This document shows positions 53,044 to 62,827 of a DNA stretch of 64,000 nucleotides, piece after piece (position 1 is the stretch's first letter; the number at the start of each line of letters is the position of its first letter). The position numbers were made by a program, and so were the translations under genes. The stretch comes from Synechococcus sp. ROS8604. Its GTDB lineage: Bacteria > Cyanobacteriota > Cyanobacteriia > PCC-6307 > Cyanobiaceae. The stretch spans positions 1,860,001 through 1,924,000 of the forward strand of contig NZ_CP047946.1 in the NCBI RefSeq assembly GCF_014279655.1, read 5' to 3'. The notes under the pieces are model-generated. The model saw only the letters and a list, made by a program, of their open reading frames with translations. It was not told where the DNA came from and made no database searches.

Positions 53044-53484
53044 ATGCCGCTTCCGGAATTATTGGAGGGTTCCAGCAAATGGCTGGCCTGGAGTGGCCTG
53101 GGCCTCTCCGTTCTTACCGTGGTTGCCTTCGTAACCCGTTGGGGGCTGCGTTTTCGGCTTGTAGGCGTCAGTAGTTTCACGTTCTTGTTAGCCGTGAGCT
53201 GCTGGGCTTTTTCGATCAGTTATTCGCCCCCGGTGCGCATTGAAGGAGCTGTGCAGGTGCCGATTGTGTTTGATAACGGCACCGACCTCGTCGTGGCACA
53301 GGCTTCCAGTGGCTTTGCACAAGAAGCCATCACCCCCACCCTGAACCAAATCGCTGCGAACCTCCGGCCCGGAGGTCGCAACATGGAGGTCCGTGTTCGA
53401 CTTCGGCAACTTCAAACCGAGAGCGAGGGCAGCTCAAGACCCGTGGTGCTTGGGGAAACCAAACGGGACTTCAGCCAGGGATGA
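53044..53484 (+). CDS. ycf51: Ycf51/DUF2518 family protein
   Basis: 146 residues from ATG 53044 (MPLPELLEGSSKWLAW); upstream frame lies over the tamB start. Two membrane segments (LAWSGLGLSVLTVVAFVTRWG and VSSFTFLLAVSCWAFSI), then a soluble domain RIEGAVQVPIVFDNGTDLVV and MEVRVRLRQLQ. Plastid and cyanobacterial Ycf51 has no assigned function. The stop overlaps the DUF4332 start (ATGA). Confidence 0.82.
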   Translation: MPLPELLEGSSKWLAWSGLGLSVLTVVAFVTRWGLRFRLVGVSSFTFLLAVSCWAFSISYSPPVRIEGAVQVPIVFDNGTDLVVAQASSGFAQEAITPTLNQIAANLRPGGRNMEVRVRLRQLQTESEGSSRPVVLGETKRDFSQG

Positions 53485-53885
53485 GCGCAACTGCCCCTCT
53501 CAGTGGATTACCGCAAGGTTTTCGCGATGAACAACGGGATCTAACAGAAGCTGGCATTACCAACTGGGGACAGCTGAGCGATCTGACAGATCAAAAGCTG
53601 AGCCGTCTTGTCGCCACTGGACGATCCACAGCACGAAACCTCAAACGTCTCCGCGGCATCGCTGATTTGGTGTGTTGTTTGGAACTTGCGCCAGCCGACG
53701 CGGCTCTATTGATGCACGCAGGCTTTGCCACAGTCGCGGCGATCGCAAGCTCTTCCCCGCAGGACATTACGAACCGGACAGGGCGTTTAGAACGCCAGTT
53801 GGGGAGTGGCAGAGCTCCGGTTGTGGATCTGGCGATAGCCAAACAGTGGATCCTGCGAGCCAAAGCCAGGCAAACCACGAACTGA
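53481..53885 (+). CDS. DUF4332 helix-hairpin-helix protein
   Basis: 134 residues. HhH-like repeats: LTEAGITNWGQLSDLTDQKL, then HAGFATVAAIASSSPQDI. DUF4332 proteins carry tandem HhH units that may bind DNA or proteins. Coupled to ycf51. Confidence 0.75.
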   Translation: MSATAPLSGLPQGFRDEQRDLTEAGITNWGQLSDLTDQKLSRLVATGRSTARNLKRLRGIADLVCCLELAPADAALLMHAGFATVAAIASSSPQDITNRTGRLERQLGSGRAPVVDLAIAKQWILRAKARQTTN

Positions 53886-53949
53886 CCGTTCAACGCAGCA
53901 ACCCAGGTCTTACCCCTTTGAAATGGTTTTAGTCATTTAAGGAGGAACC

Positions 53950-54261
53950 ATGCGTCCCCTCCATCAGGGTCTCGGCAGGACTTGGACTTTTTGCCATCGG
54001 GCTATTAAGGGCCTATCACTTTCGTTGTTGATATCTGCTTCAGCAGGGATTGCTCAATCAAGCCTTCTCGAGAGTGTCAAACGAAACCCAGCGGAAGCCA
54101 GAGCCATGTGTCAGTCGTTCAAAGCCATGAACAGCAATGGCCAGTCCGCACTGTCACCCGAAGCGATCAATCAGCTAGCAAGTCAACGCAACCTCAGCAC
54201 CAATAACGCTGAAATTTTGGCTACCTACGTGATCGGATTGCACTGCTCGGATGTTCGCTGA
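53950..54261 (+). CDS. Small secreted hypothetical protein, 103 aa
   Basis: Signal-like segment (IKGLSLSLLISASAGIAQS) after a long basic start; the preceding GGAGGAACC is a good ribosome site. The mature part is helical (LLESVKRNPAEARAMCQSF, ILATYVIGLHCSDVR) with two cysteines. A similar short secreted family occurs in marine picocyanobacteria, unnamed. It overlaps the CocE-like gene start by 11 bases. Confidence 0.6.
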   Translation: MRPLHQGLGRTWTFCHRAIKGLSLSLLISASAGIAQSSLLESVKRNPAEARAMCQSFKAMNSNGQSALSPEAINQLASQRNLSTNNAEILATYVIGLHCSDVR

Positions 54262-55891
54262 TCAGATGTTGTCTGATCAAAAGTTCAAGGATCAACAGGG
54301 CACTGATCAACAGTTCATTGACGCGACTTTGATCACTCCTGATGGGGTGAATCTGGTCGCACGCATCTGGACACCGCAGGGGGCTGGTCCTTGGCCCACC
54401 CTGCTAATGAGACAACCCTATGGCCGGGCAATTGCTTCCACGGTGACCCTCCCCCACCCGCTCTGGTGGACCGAGCAAGGGTTTGCGGTCGTCGTCCAAG
54501 ACGTCCGCGGACAGGGCAGCTCTGGGGGAACATTTCAAGGATTTAGCCAAGAAGCTCTCGACACCGCCGAGACCCTCACATGGATCCGCGAGCGGCCCGA
54601 ATGCAACGGACGCATCGGCCTGTACGGACTGTCCTATCAAGGGCTGACCCAGCTGCTCGCACCAGCGGATTGCCAGGCTCCTGACTGCCTTGCGCCAGCC
54701 ATGTGTGGCTTAGCGGAACGGGAGGATTGGAGTTGCGAAGGCGGCGCTCACTGGTGGCACCTCGGCCTTGGCTGGGGGTTGCAGCTGGCAGCCCTTCAGG
54801 CCAAGCGCCGCAACGATCCTGGCGCCTGGAACGAGATCTACAGCGCTTTGGTGGAAGGTCGCTATCTACGCGAAGGCGTCGAGCTCTTAGAGCAACATGA
54901 CCCCCAGGGAATGGCTTTGCGCTGGTTGCGGCAACCGGCAGATCAGGACGAGCGCTGGATTCTCCATCGCCCAGCGCAAACCTGGCTCCAGAAACCCATG
55001 CTGCTGATCGGCGGCTGGTGGGATCCCCATCTACGGGGTCTCCTCGACCTTCTCCAAACGGCCCGATCCAGAGGCGGCAACCCCGAACTGCATATCGGCC
55101 CCGCCACCCATCTGCAGTGGTGGCCGGAAACGACCCAGCTTCTGCTGGATTTTTTCAATCAACATCTCAAACATCCCCCAACCCCCAGCCAAGACAAAAC
55201 AACTGCGATCAGGCTTTGGGATCTAGGCGATGGGACCTGGTCAGGTCAGAGCGGAAACGAGTGCAGCAAGGCCTGTTGGCATCTCCACAGCAATGGTTTG
55301 GCTTGCCTTGATCCCACCGATGGACAACTGCTCGAAGCCACGCTGCCTGGATCAGGAACCTGCGTCATCGTTCATGATCCATGGCGACCAGCACCGGCCG
55401 TTGGTGGGCATTTGAGTCCCACGGCGGGGCCGTGCGATCGGAAAATCGTTGATGAACGCTCGGACGTGGCCGTTTTCAGTTCCGAACCGCTCAAAACAGC
55501 TATCCAGCTCTGCGGTCGCCCCCTTTTGAAACTCAAGGTATCCGCCGATCAGCCAGCCTTTGACCTCTGCGCGGCACTGTCAAGACTCCCTGCTGATCGC
55601 GATGAGGTGCAACAGATCTCAACCGGTGTGTTGCGGGTCCGACGGGACTTTGACGAGCCATCCAGCCCCATCACCCTGGAACTGCAGCCGCTGCTCGTGA
55701 GCTTCCAGCCTGGAGATCGGCTGCGGCTCTCGCTTGCAGGGGCCGCATGGCCAGCCATCGCTGTCAATCCAGGAGATGGTGACCAACGCTTTGGCCCCCC
55801 CACAAGCGATTGCCGCGTCATCACCCTTTGCCTTCAGCTGGATGGGGCGACACTGCAAATGGCGCCACTGCTCTTTCCCCAAGCCGGATGA
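54251..55891 (+). CDS. CocE/NonD (S15) family hydrolase
   Basis: 546 residues. N-terminal catalytic domain with RIWTPQGAGPWPTLLMRQPYG, VVQDVRGQGSSGGTF and the nucleophile RIGLYGLSYQGLTQL (G-L-S-Y-Q-G), His near HIGPATHLQWW, and a C-terminal jelly-roll (LLVSFQPGDRLRLSLAG). Related to X-Pro dipeptidyl-peptidases and cocaine esterase; the physiological substrate is unknown. The N-terminus before ATLITPDG is a DQ-rich run (SDQKFKDQQGTDQQF) encoded by repeated TGATCA; ATG 54266 is another possible start. Confidence 0.88.
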   Translation: MFADQMLSDQKFKDQQGTDQQFIDATLITPDGVNLVARIWTPQGAGPWPTLLMRQPYGRAIASTVTLPHPLWWTEQGFAVVVQDVRGQGSSGGTFQGFSQEALDTAETLTWIRERPECNGRIGLYGLSYQGLTQLLAPADCQAPDCLAPAMCGLAEREDWSCEGGAHWWHLGLGWGLQLAALQAKRRNDPGAWNEIYSALVEGRYLREGVELLEQHDPQGMALRWLRQPADQDERWILHRPAQTWLQKPMLLIGGWWDPHLRGLLDLLQTARSRGGNPELHIGPATHLQWWPETTQLLLDFFNQHLKHPPTPSQDKTTAIRLWDLGDGTWSGQSGNECSKACWHLHSNGLACLDPTDGQLLEATLPGSGTCVIVHDPWRPAPAVGGHLSPTAGPCDRKIVDERSDVAVFSSEPLKTAIQLCGRPLLKLKVSADQPAFDLCAALSRLPADRDEVQQISTGVLRVRRDFDEPSSPITLELQPLLVSFQPGDRLRLSLAGAAWPAIAVNPGDGDQRFGPPTSDCRVITLCLQLDGATLQMAPLLFPQAG

Positions 55892-55927
55892 ACTCCGGCA
55901 AACTAAGTTCATTGTTGCTCCACGTTC

Positions 55928-56668
55928 ATGAAGCTCTCCTCCTGCCTTCTGGTCTGCGCTCTCGCGGCACCGATGCTGCAGGCGTTCCCCGTGCCAGCGG
56001 CACGAGGAGAACAGCTTTTAGCCCAGGGAGCGTTGGCGCCACGCACCCCGCTGAGTGCCAGTGAGGCCAGTGAAGCAGCAGATGCACTCCTGAAAGCGCT
56101 GCAAGCCCGTAACGCCCAGGCTTTGTTTGATCGCTTATCAACGCCACTGCAAAACGCAACCACCTTTGAAGCCGTCAAGGGGCGCTTGAACAAGGCTCAT
56201 CGCATCAAATCCACCCGTGTTGTGGCGATTTATCCAGGGATCGATGACACCACCGTCGATGTCATTGCCCAAACCGATCAAGGCAGCAAAGAACTGCTTC
56301 TCGTTCTCGACGATGAAGGCAAGCTCGTGGCCTGGAAATGGTTAGGGGAAACGCTGCCGATCGAGACAACCGCTCTGAAATTTGTGCGTGATCTCGACGC
56401 ACAACGCTGGATTGCTGCTCGCTACTACCTTTCGCTCGATTTTCAAAAGGAAATTTCCCCAGAAGATCTGGAACGCAAGTGGAGCAAATTAAGCCGCGTC
56501 CTGGGCGGCGTGAAGCGGATCAAAAATGCTGTCATCTCAAGCAAGGGAGCCGATCAACAACTCGTTTTGGTCACCATTGAATTTGGAACCGTGACCGACA
56601 ACTTGTTCGTCATCTTCGATGGCCAAGGTCGAATCATCAATGTGGACTTCTCTGAGGATCTGGTCTGA
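55928..56668 (+). CDS. Secreted protein with two DUF3887-like domains
   Basis: 246 residues. Signal peptide (MKLSSCLLVCALAAPMLQA). Two similar alpha/beta units follow: ADALLKALQARNAQALFDRL with VIAQTDQGSKELLLVLDDEG, and ALKFVRDLDAQRWIAARYYL with VLVTIEFGTVTDNLFVIFDG. This resembles a duplicated NTF2-like DUF3887 domain, a small-ligand-binding fold. Function unknown. It lies between the hydrolase and glgB. Confidence 0.65.
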   Translation: MKLSSCLLVCALAAPMLQAFPVPAARGEQLLAQGALAPRTPLSASEASEAADALLKALQARNAQALFDRLSTPLQNATTFEAVKGRLNKAHRIKSTRVVAIYPGIDDTTVDVIAQTDQGSKELLLVLDDEGKLVAWKWLGETLPIETTALKFVRDLDAQRWIAARYYLSLDFQKEISPEDLERKWSKLSRVLGGVKRIKNAVISSKGADQQLVLVTIEFGTVTDNLFVIFDGQGRIINVDFSEDLV

Positions 56669-56749
56669 TCCCAAAAACTCAGCACATTCCATGCAGCCAA
56701 GGCGGGTTTTCCGCTTAAGCTCCCGGGCTAACGAAGACCATCCCCCTGC

Positions 56750-59047
56750 ATGACCGGCGCTGTTCTCGACTGGATGGTTCAGGACAGCCAGAGGCTGGCT
56801 GAATGCCGACACGACCATCCCTTCTCTCTTTTGGGGCCCCAACAGCTGGAGTCGGGCCAATGGGTCGTGAGAGCTTGGGTTCCCGAAGCTGAAACCGTTG
56901 AGTTGATCCTCAATGGCGAACGCCTATCGATGCAAACGCCTCATCACCCATGGGTTTTTGAGGCCGAATGTTCTCGGGATCCAGGCCATAACTACAAATT
57001 GCAGATCCGCCGTGGCGGGATCGAACACGAGCAATTCGATCCGTGGGCCTTTCGGCATGAGTGGATGGGCGAGATGGATCGCCACCTCTTTGCAGAGGGC
57101 AATCACCATCACATTTGGCGTCGGATGGGAGCCCACCGCTGCCAACAAGGCGGCATTGAAGGTGTGATGTTCTGCCTGTGGGCACCGAATGCACTCACCG
57201 TCAGCGTGATCGGAAATCTCAATTCATGGGATGGCCGCTACCACCCCATGCAGCAGAGACTGGGCGGCATCTGGGAGTTGTTCGTTCCTGAGCTTGAGGA
57301 AGGACACTTTTACAAATATGAAATCCGCACCCAAGACGGACACTGTTATCAGAAGGCTGACCCCTACGGCTTCCAGCATGAAGTCAGGCCTGATACCAGC
57401 TCGATCGTTAGTCATCTCGACGGATTTCAGTGGAGTGATGACGCCTGGATCAGTAGCCGAGATCGTCGGAACCCTCTCGATCAGCCGATCTCGGTCTACG
57501 AGATGCACCTTGGCAGCTGGATTCACGCCTCAGCAGACGATCCATTCATCGAAGCCGATGGAACGCCACGACCACCGGTGCCTGCGGCCGATCTCAAGCC
57601 AGGTGCCCGTCTGCTCACCTACCCAGAGCTTGCCGATCGTCTGATCCCTTATGTCAAAGAGCAAGGGTTCAGTCACATCGAATTGATGCCCATCACAGAG
57701 CATCCTTTCGATGGGTCATGGGGATACCAAGTCACCGGATGGTACGCACCCACAAGCCGCTACGGCACTCCCGACGAATTTCGCGCCTTTGTGGATCGCT
57801 GCCATGCCGAGGGCATCGGTGTGATTATCGATTGGGTGCCTGGACACTTCCCCAAAGACAGTCATGGGCTTGCCTTCTTCGATGGCTGCCACCTGTACGA
57901 ACACGCCGACCCACGAATTGGAGAGCACAAGGAATGGGGGACGCTGATCTTCAACTACAGCAGGAATGAGGTAAGAAACTTCCTCGTTGCCAATCTCGTC
58001 TTCTGGTTTGACCAGTTCCATATCGATGGCATCCGGGTTGATGCAGTGGCATCAATGCTCTACCGAGATTATTTACGGCCCGATGGTGAGTGGTTAGCCA
58101 ACGAACACGGGGGTAGAGAAAACACCGAAGCCGTTCGCTTCCTTCAGCAAGCCAATCACGTTCTGTTCGAGCATTTCCCAGGTGCTCTCTCGATCGCAGA
58201 GGAATCCACCACCTGGCCCATGGTGACTCAGCCCACGGAGAACGGTGGCCTTGGCTTCAATCTCAAATGGAACATGGGTTGGATGCACGACATGCTCGAT
58301 TACTTCGAGCTGGATCCGTGGTTCCGCCAGTTTCACCAAAACAACATCACGTTTTCGATCTGGTACACGTACACCGAAAACTTCATGCTTGCCCTCAGTC
58401 ACGACGAAGTCGTGCATGGCAAAAGCCATCTCCTTCACAAGATGCCAGGCGATGACTGGCAGAAGTACGCCAACACGCGCGCCTTGCTGGCCTACATGTG
58501 GACGCACCCAGGCAAGAAAACGATCTTCATGGGTATGGAGTTCGGTCAACGTTCTGAATGGAACGTTTGGGGAGATCTGCAGTGGGATTTGCTGAACTAC
58601 GAACCGCACGCGGGTGTTCACCTCATGGTGAAAGAACTCAACGCGCTCTATAAGCAAGAGCCTGCTCTCTGGAAAGACGACTTTGATCAGTACGGCTTCC
58701 AATGGATCGACTGCAATGACAATCGCCATTCCGTGATTAGCTTCATGCGACGGGAAAGCACAAGTGGCTCTTGGTTAGTCGTCGTGGCCAACTTCACGCC
58801 CCAAAGCCATTCCCATTACAAAGTGGGAGTTCCAATCTCTGGCTTCTACGAAGAGATCTTCAATACCGATGCTGCCAAATACGGTGGCAGCAACCTGGGA
58901 AATCTTGGTGGGAAGTTAAGCGAAGAATGGGGAATCCATGGCTATGAAAACTCCTTGGATCTCTGCCTGCCGCCACTCAGCCTGATGGTGTTTAAGCACG
59001 ATGCCAAGAAAAGTTTGGCTGAAGTCTCCGTCAAAGAGAGTGCTTAG
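56750..59047 (+). CDS. glgB: 1,4-alpha-glucan branching enzyme
   Basis: 765 residues. N-terminal carbohydrate-binding modules, then the GH13 barrel: [17 protein letters not shown] with nucleophile Asp, [15 protein letters not shown] with acid/base Glu, and [16 protein letters not shown] with transition-state Asp. Builds alpha-1,6 branches in glycogen, the main carbon store. Starts 82 bases after the DUF3887 gene. Confidence 0.97.
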   Translation: MTGAVLDWMVQDSQRLAECRHDHPFSLLGPQQLESGQWVVRAWVPEAETVELILNGERLSMQTPHHPWVFEAECSRDPGHNYKLQIRRGGIEHEQFDPWAFRHEWMGEMDRHLFAEGNHHHIWRRMGAHRCQQGGIEGVMFCLWAPNALTVSVIGNLNSWDGRYHPMQQRLGGIWELFVPELEEGHFYKYEIRTQDGHCYQKADPYGFQHEVRPDTSSIVSHLDGFQWSDDAWISSRDRRNPLDQPISVYEMHLGSWIHASADDPFIEADGTPRPPVPAADLKPGARLLTYPELADRLIPYVKEQGFSHIELMPITEHPFDGSWGYQVTGWYAPTSRYGTPDEFRAFVDRCHAEGIGVIIDWVPGHFPKDSHGLAFFDGCHLYEHADPRIGEHKEWGTLIFNYSRNEVRNFLVANLVFWFDQFHIDGIRVDAVASMLYRDYLRPDGEWLANEHGGRENTEAVRFLQQANHVLFEHFPGALSIAEESTTWPMVTQPTENGGLGFNLKWNMGWMHDMLDYFELDPWFRQFHQNNITFSIWYTYTENFMLALSHDEVVHGKSHLLHKMPGDDWQKYANTRALLAYMWTHPGKKTIFMGMEFGQRSEWNVWGDLQWDLLNYEPHAGVHLMVKELNALYKQEPALWKDDFDQYGFQWIDCNDNRHSVISFMRRESTSGSWLVVVANFTPQSHSHYKVGVPISGFYEEIFNTDAAKYGGSNLGNLGGKLSEEWGIHGYENSLDLCLPPLSLMVFKHDAKKSLAEVSVKESA

Positions 59048-59143
59048 GTTCAGGTGATGTGACAAAACTGCCCGGATCGCCGTAAAACACAGCGTTTTGG
59101 TCAGTTTCGTCAGGTAGGTTGCCGCCTTGATCTGCACGCATTC

Positions 59144-60199
59144 ATGAGCGAGACCCTGCCCCTACTGCTCCGTGCCGCCCGCGGAGAAGCGGTAGAGCGT
59201 CCTCCTGTCTGGATGATGCGCCAGGCAGGTCGCTACATGAAGGTCTATCGCGACCTTCGCGATCGGCACCCCAGCTTCCGTGAACGATCTGAGAACCCGG
59301 ATCTCTCCTATGAGATTTCGATGCAGCCGTTCAAGGCCTTCCAGCCGGATGGGGTGATTCTGTTTTCAGACATTCTGACCCCTCTTCCTGGCATGGGGAT
59401 CGAGTTCGACATTGTTGAGAGCAAAGGCCCTCAAATTGGTGATCCAATCAGGAACCTCAGTCAAGTTGAAGCGCTCAGACCTTTGCAGCCAGAAGAGAGC
59501 ATGCCCTTTGTGGGCGAAGTCCTGGGCCGTCTGCGCAGCAGCGTTGGCAATCAGGCCGCAGTCCTTGGCTTCGTAGGCGCCCCTTGGACCCTGGCGGCAT
59601 ACGTCGTGGAAGGAAAAAGCAGCAAGAACTATGCCGTCATCAAAAAGATGGCCTTTCAGGAGCCAGAACTCCTGCATAAACTCCTCGATCACTTCGCGAC
59701 TTCGATTGCCACCTACCTGCGTTATCAAATTGATTCCGGAGCGCAGGTTGTCCAGATGTTTGACTCCTGGGCAGGGCAACTCAGCCCCGCCGATTACGAC
59801 ACGTTTGCTGCGCCCTATCAGAAAAAAGTTGTTGATCTCGTCAAACAAACGCATCCCGACACCCCATTCATCCTTTACATCTCTGGAAGCGCAGGGGTTT
59901 TAGAACGAATGGGTCGCACAGGTGTCGACATCATTTCTTTGGATTGGACCGTGGACATGGCTGAGGGCCTCGCCCGCCTTCCTGACCACATCGGTGTACA
60001 AGGCAATGTCGATCCTGGATTGCTCTTTGGCACACCTGAGGCCATTCGCGATCGCATCGATGATTGCGTGCGCAAGGCCCGTGGTCGCCGCCACATCCTG
60101 AATCTTGGCCATGGAATTTTGCCTGGCACGCCTGAGGAGAATGGCCGCGCATTCTTTGAAGCTGGTAAGACTGTGATGGATCGAATCGGGGAGGGCTGA
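59144..60199 (+). CDS. hemE: Uroporphyrinogen decarboxylase
   Basis: 351 residues. N-terminal [19 protein letters not shown], then [14 protein letters not shown] with the catalytic Asp, [19 protein letters not shown], and [15 protein letters not shown]. Converts uroporphyrinogen III to coproporphyrinogen III on the heme/chlorophyll/bilin route. The TGA is directly followed by a TTG start of the next gene. Confidence 0.97.
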   Translation: MSETLPLLLRAARGEAVERPPVWMMRQAGRYMKVYRDLRDRHPSFRERSENPDLSYEISMQPFKAFQPDGVILFSDILTPLPGMGIEFDIVESKGPQIGDPIRNLSQVEALRPLQPEESMPFVGEVLGRLRSSVGNQAAVLGFVGAPWTLAAYVVEGKSSKNYAVIKKMAFQEPELLHKLLDHFATSIATYLRYQIDSGAQVVQMFDSWAGQLSPADYDTFAAPYQKKVVDLVKQTHPDTPFILYISGSAGVLERMGRTGVDIISLDWTVDMAEGLARLPDHIGVQGNVDPGLLFGTPEAIRDRIDDCVRKARGRRHILNLGHGILPGTPEENGRAFFEAGKTVMDRIGEG

Positions 60200-61201
60200 T
60201 TGATCCCGTCGCCCGCTCGAATCTTGATCACCGGCGCAAGTGGTTGCGTCGGCCAATACACAGCGGCTTGGCTCCTGGAAAATTCCGGTGCCGAGTTGCT
60301 GCTTTGGCTGCGAGATCCAGCCAAACTTTCAGCAATCTCAGCAGATCAACCACGTGTCCGCTTGTTAGTGGGAGATCTGCGTGAAACAGATCGATTTGCG
60401 AGCGAACTCTCCACCGTGACCCGGGTGATTCATACGGCTACTGCATGGGGAGATCCTGAGCGTGCCCATCAGGTGAATGTTGTGGCCGTCAAAAGGATGC
60501 TGGCCCTTCTGAATCCAGCTGTCGTTGAGCAGATCATCTATTTCTCAACCGCCAGCATTCTCGATCGTTCCTTGCAACCGCTTCAAGAAGCTCTGGCCTA
60601 CGGCACCGAATACATCCAAACCAAAGCTCAATGCCTTGGAGAGCTTGAACAACACCCATTAGCTGAACGCATTATTGCGGTGTTTCCAACACTGGTTTTC
60701 GGCGGAAGGGTAGATGGAACAAGTCCCTTCCCAACCAGTTACCTAACGGAAGGCTTAGCGGAAGCAAGCAAATGGTTATGGCTCGCTCGCTGGCTGAGAG
60801 CCGATGCCAGCTTCCATTTCATCCATGCGGCTGACATTGCTGCAATCTGCGGAATCCTGGCAACCAGCCCTCACCAACCCAATCCAGAACCTGGGCAGGG
60901 ACCGGTCCGCAGAGTCGTGATGGGACAACCGTGGATCAGCGTGAACGATGCCGTGGCCACGCTCTGTCGCTGGAGAGGTGTGTCGCGCACTCCTGGGATA
61001 CCCCTTTGGAGCTGGCTAATTGAAGGCCTGATCAAAATCCTTCCCATCGAAATCAACGCATGGGATCGATTTTCAATTCATCAACGTCACTTCGTTCATG
61101 ATCCCGTTACCCAGCCTGAACGCTTCGGTGGTCGAAGCTATGGACCAGACCTTGAAACAGTTCTGATGAATTCAGGACTTCCACATCGTGGAAGCATCTG
61201 A
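60200..61201 (+). CDS. NAD-dependent epimerase/dehydratase-like protein
   Basis: 333 residues, TTG start at 60200, directly after hemE. Extended SDR: ILITGASGCVGQYTAAWLL, VIHTATAWGDPERAHQVN, IIYFSTASILD, and a Tyr-x3-Lys (EYIQTKAQ) consistent with activity. C-terminal helices (WSWLIEGLIKILPIEI). Substrate unknown; the location next to hemE suggests a tetrapyrrole or pigment link, but this is inference. Confidence 0.8.
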   Translation: MIPSPARILITGASGCVGQYTAAWLLENSGAELLLWLRDPAKLSAISADQPRVRLLVGDLRETDRFASELSTVTRVIHTATAWGDPERAHQVNVVAVKRMLALLNPAVVEQIIYFSTASILDRSLQPLQEALAYGTEYIQTKAQCLGELEQHPLAERIIAVFPTLVFGGRVDGTSPFPTSYLTEGLAEASKWLWLARWLRADASFHFIHAADIAAICGILATSPHQPNPEPGQGPVRRVVMGQPWISVNDAVATLCRWRGVSRTPGIPLWSWLIEGLIKILPIEINAWDRFSIHQRHFVHDPVTQPERFGGRSYGPDLETVLMNSGLPHRGSI

Positions 61202-61235
61202 ACAGCGTTAAACTCACAACAGTGTTCATAAGCTC

Positions 61236-61595
61236 ATGATCAGCCGTTTGCGTTCTCTCCTCTCAGCCGCGATTGCTTTGGCACTCGTGCTGGGCATCGG
61301 TGTTGGTACAGCCAATGCTGCCACTGTTGAAGTGAAGCTCGGTACAGATTCCGGCATGCTTGCATTCGAACCCAGCACCCTCAACATCAAAGCTGGTGAC
61401 ACCGTCAAATTTGTCAACAACAAGCTGGCACCTCACAACGCCGTTTTTGATGGCCACGACGAGCTCAGCCACAGCGATCTAGCGTTTGCTCCCGGCGAAT
61501 CATGGGAAGAAACCTTCACTGAAGCTGGAACTTTTGACTTCTACTGCGAGCCCCACCGTGGTGCTGGCATGGTTGGCAAAGTTATCGTTGAGTGA
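61236..61595 (+). CDS. petE: Plastocyanin
   Basis: 119 residues. Signal peptide ([21 protein letters not shown]) for the thylakoid lumen. Copper ligands: His in [10 protein letters not shown], and Cys, His and Met in [13 protein letters not shown]. Carries electrons from cytochrome b6f to photosystem I when copper is available. Confidence 0.98.
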   Translation: MISRLRSLLSAAIALALVLGIGVGTANAATVEVKLGTDSGMLAFEPSTLNIKAGDTVKFVNNKLAPHNAVFDGHDELSHSDLAFAPGESWEETFTEAGTFDFYCEPHRGAGMVGKVIVE

Positions 61596-61620
61596 TCGCT
61601 TAGATCAGCAGTTGAACACA

Positions 61621-61664
61621 AGTCCGGCGAGCATTTTAACAGATGCTCACCGGGCTCTTTTTTT
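61621..61664 (+). terminator. petE terminator
   Basis: A 14-base stem (AGTCCGGCGAGCAT / ATGCTCACCGGGCT) with one G-T pair and one mismatch, an eight-base loop and a run of eight Ts interrupted by C at the start. Strong factor-independent terminator 25 bases after petE. Confidence 0.88.
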
Positions 61665-61693
61665 GTCCACCGAAATGGATAGGGTTGTATAAA
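61663..61693 (+). promoter_or_regulatory. Possible petJ promoter
   Basis: TTGTCC (61663-61668) and TATAAA (61688-61693) separated by 19 bases, right after the petE terminator. The -10 box is close to consensus; the -35 box and spacing are imperfect. Confidence 0.45.
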
Positions 61694-61708
61694 TTGAAAT
61701 TGGTGGTG

Positions 61709-62077
61709 ATGCTCCATCCCATGTCTCTGTTCGCATTGCTGCTTTGCATTGGCCTCAACCTGTTGGGAGTCTCACCTGCAATTGCGGCCAGCACTTCTGG
61801 CGTTGACGTCGAACATGGTGGGCAACTCTTTTCTGCGAATTGCGCTGCATGTCACATGGGTGGTGGCAATGTGATCAGTGCGTCCAGAACATTGAGTCAA
61901 AGCGATCTTCAAGCGCATCTCAATGAGTACGGCGACGATCACATTGAGGCCATCGAGCACCAAATTGAAAATGGGAAGAATGCGATGCCTTCGTTTGAAG
62001 GAAAATTAAGCGAACAAGACATCATTGATGTAGCCGCCTACGTAGAACTCAAGGCTGAAAAAGGCTGGCAGCGATGA
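61709..62077 (+). CDS. petJ: Cytochrome c6 (c553)
   Basis: About 122 residues from ATG 61709 (MLHPMSLFALLL); ATG 61721 is possible and fits the promoter spacing better. Signal peptide ends near SPAIAA. Heme motif NCAACHMGGGN (CxxCH), Met ligand in GKNAMPSFEGKL, C-terminal DIIDVAAYVELKAE. Soluble lumenal electron carrier that replaces plastocyanin when copper is scarce. Its end overlaps the Nif11-like gene start (ATGA). Confidence 0.95.
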   Translation: MLHPMSLFALLLCIGLNLLGVSPAIAASTSGVDVEHGGQLFSANCAACHMGGGNVISASRTLSQSDLQAHLNEYGDDHIEAIEHQIENGKNAMPSFEGKLSEQDIIDVAAYVELKAEKGWQR

Positions 62078-62277
62078 GCCGAGAGGGTTGGAAAGATTTT
62101 TTGCGTGCTGCAGAACGCAGTCCAGCTCTTCAACGGGAACTCAGCGTCTGTAGTGAAACAAAAGACATCGTTGCGCTTGGCAATAGACTAGGTTTCTCAT
62201 TGTGCCTAGACGACCTCAACCAAGACCCTCAAGCCGAAGCGATCGGCAAGTGGTTCGAACAAAGCACGATCCGATAA
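62074..62277 (+). CDS. Nif11-like domain protein, 67 aa
   Basis: Starts with ATG overlapping the petJ stop. WKDFLRAAERSPALQRELSV, then KDIVALGNRLGFSLCLDDL: the Nif11 pattern (W..FL..A..SP.L, then IV.L....GF). Nif11 domains serve as leader peptides of lanthipeptide precursors in picocyanobacteria, but also as standalone proteins of unknown role. No double-Gly cleavage site and no modification gene nearby, so probably the latter. Confidence 0.75.
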   Translation: MSREGWKDFLRAAERSPALQRELSVCSETKDIVALGNRLGFSLCLDDLNQDPQAEAIGKWFEQSTIR

Positions 62278-62366
62278 CAGTACAAACCTCCACATCACGG
62301 CCTATAAATCTCACCTTTAGCCTGGAGATCCTCGAGTGAGATCAAGAGTTGATCAAAGCGGATGCC

Positions 62367-62597
62367 ATGACCAGCGAACAGTTGGATCGGGTCATTGAGA
62401 TGGCATGGGAAGACCGCACACCCTTTGAAGCCATTGAATATCAATTCGGTCTCATGGAGAAAGATGTGATCAGCTTGATGCGTCAGTCGTTAAAACCTGG
62501 ATCCTTCCGTAGCTGGCGCAAACGTGTCTCAGGCCGCAAAACCAAGCATGCAGCCACGAGCCATGCCAACCGATTCAAAGCAGCCTGCCACCACTAG
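62367..62597 (+). CDS. TIGR03643/DUF2805 family protein
   Basis: About 76 residues from ATG 62367 (MTSEQLDRVIEMAWED); a TTG at 62349 is possible. Family signature RTPFEAIEYQFGLMEKDVI and MRQSLKPGSFRSWRKRVSGR. Helix-turn-helix-like and basic, suggestive of nucleic-acid binding, unproven. Confidence 0.82.
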   Translation: MTSEQLDRVIEMAWEDRTPFEAIEYQFGLMEKDVISLMRQSLKPGSFRSWRKRVSGRKTKHAATSHANRFKAACHH

Positions 62598-62611
62598 GCA
62601 ACATCGAAAAA

Positions 62612-62827
62612 TCAATCATCAGATTGGTTGCTCGAGCGACTCGCAATCTTGGCATCAGCCCAACGTGAGAAAAAATAAACAGCAATAAACATCGGCAAGT
62701 AAGCAATCCACATGTTGTCAAGCTGCAGTCCACTGTTGTTAACGAGAACCAAGCCTCCGTAGCCCACAACAAAATAAATACCAGCTCGGCGAAGAGCTCC
62801 AGCCTGCTTAGGATTCATTGGGATCAA
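62612..62827 (-). CDS. Small membrane protein, 71 aa
   Basis: Two membrane helices (AGIYFVVGYGGLVLV and MWIAYLPMFIAVYFFSRW) with short loops and a hydrophilic tail (KIASRSSNQSDD). A second Met (MNPKQ, 62818) is a plausible start. Conserved-looking but unnamed. Confidence 0.6.
   Translation of the reverse strand: MIPMNPKQAGALRRAGIYFVVGYGGLVLVNNSGLQLDNMWIAYLPMFIAVYFFSRWADAKIASRSSNQSDD

Noticed and set aside
62074-62277. Lanthipeptide precursor reading of the Nif11-like gene
   Set aside because: No double-glycine cleavage site, no cysteine-rich core and no LanM-type enzyme in the window.
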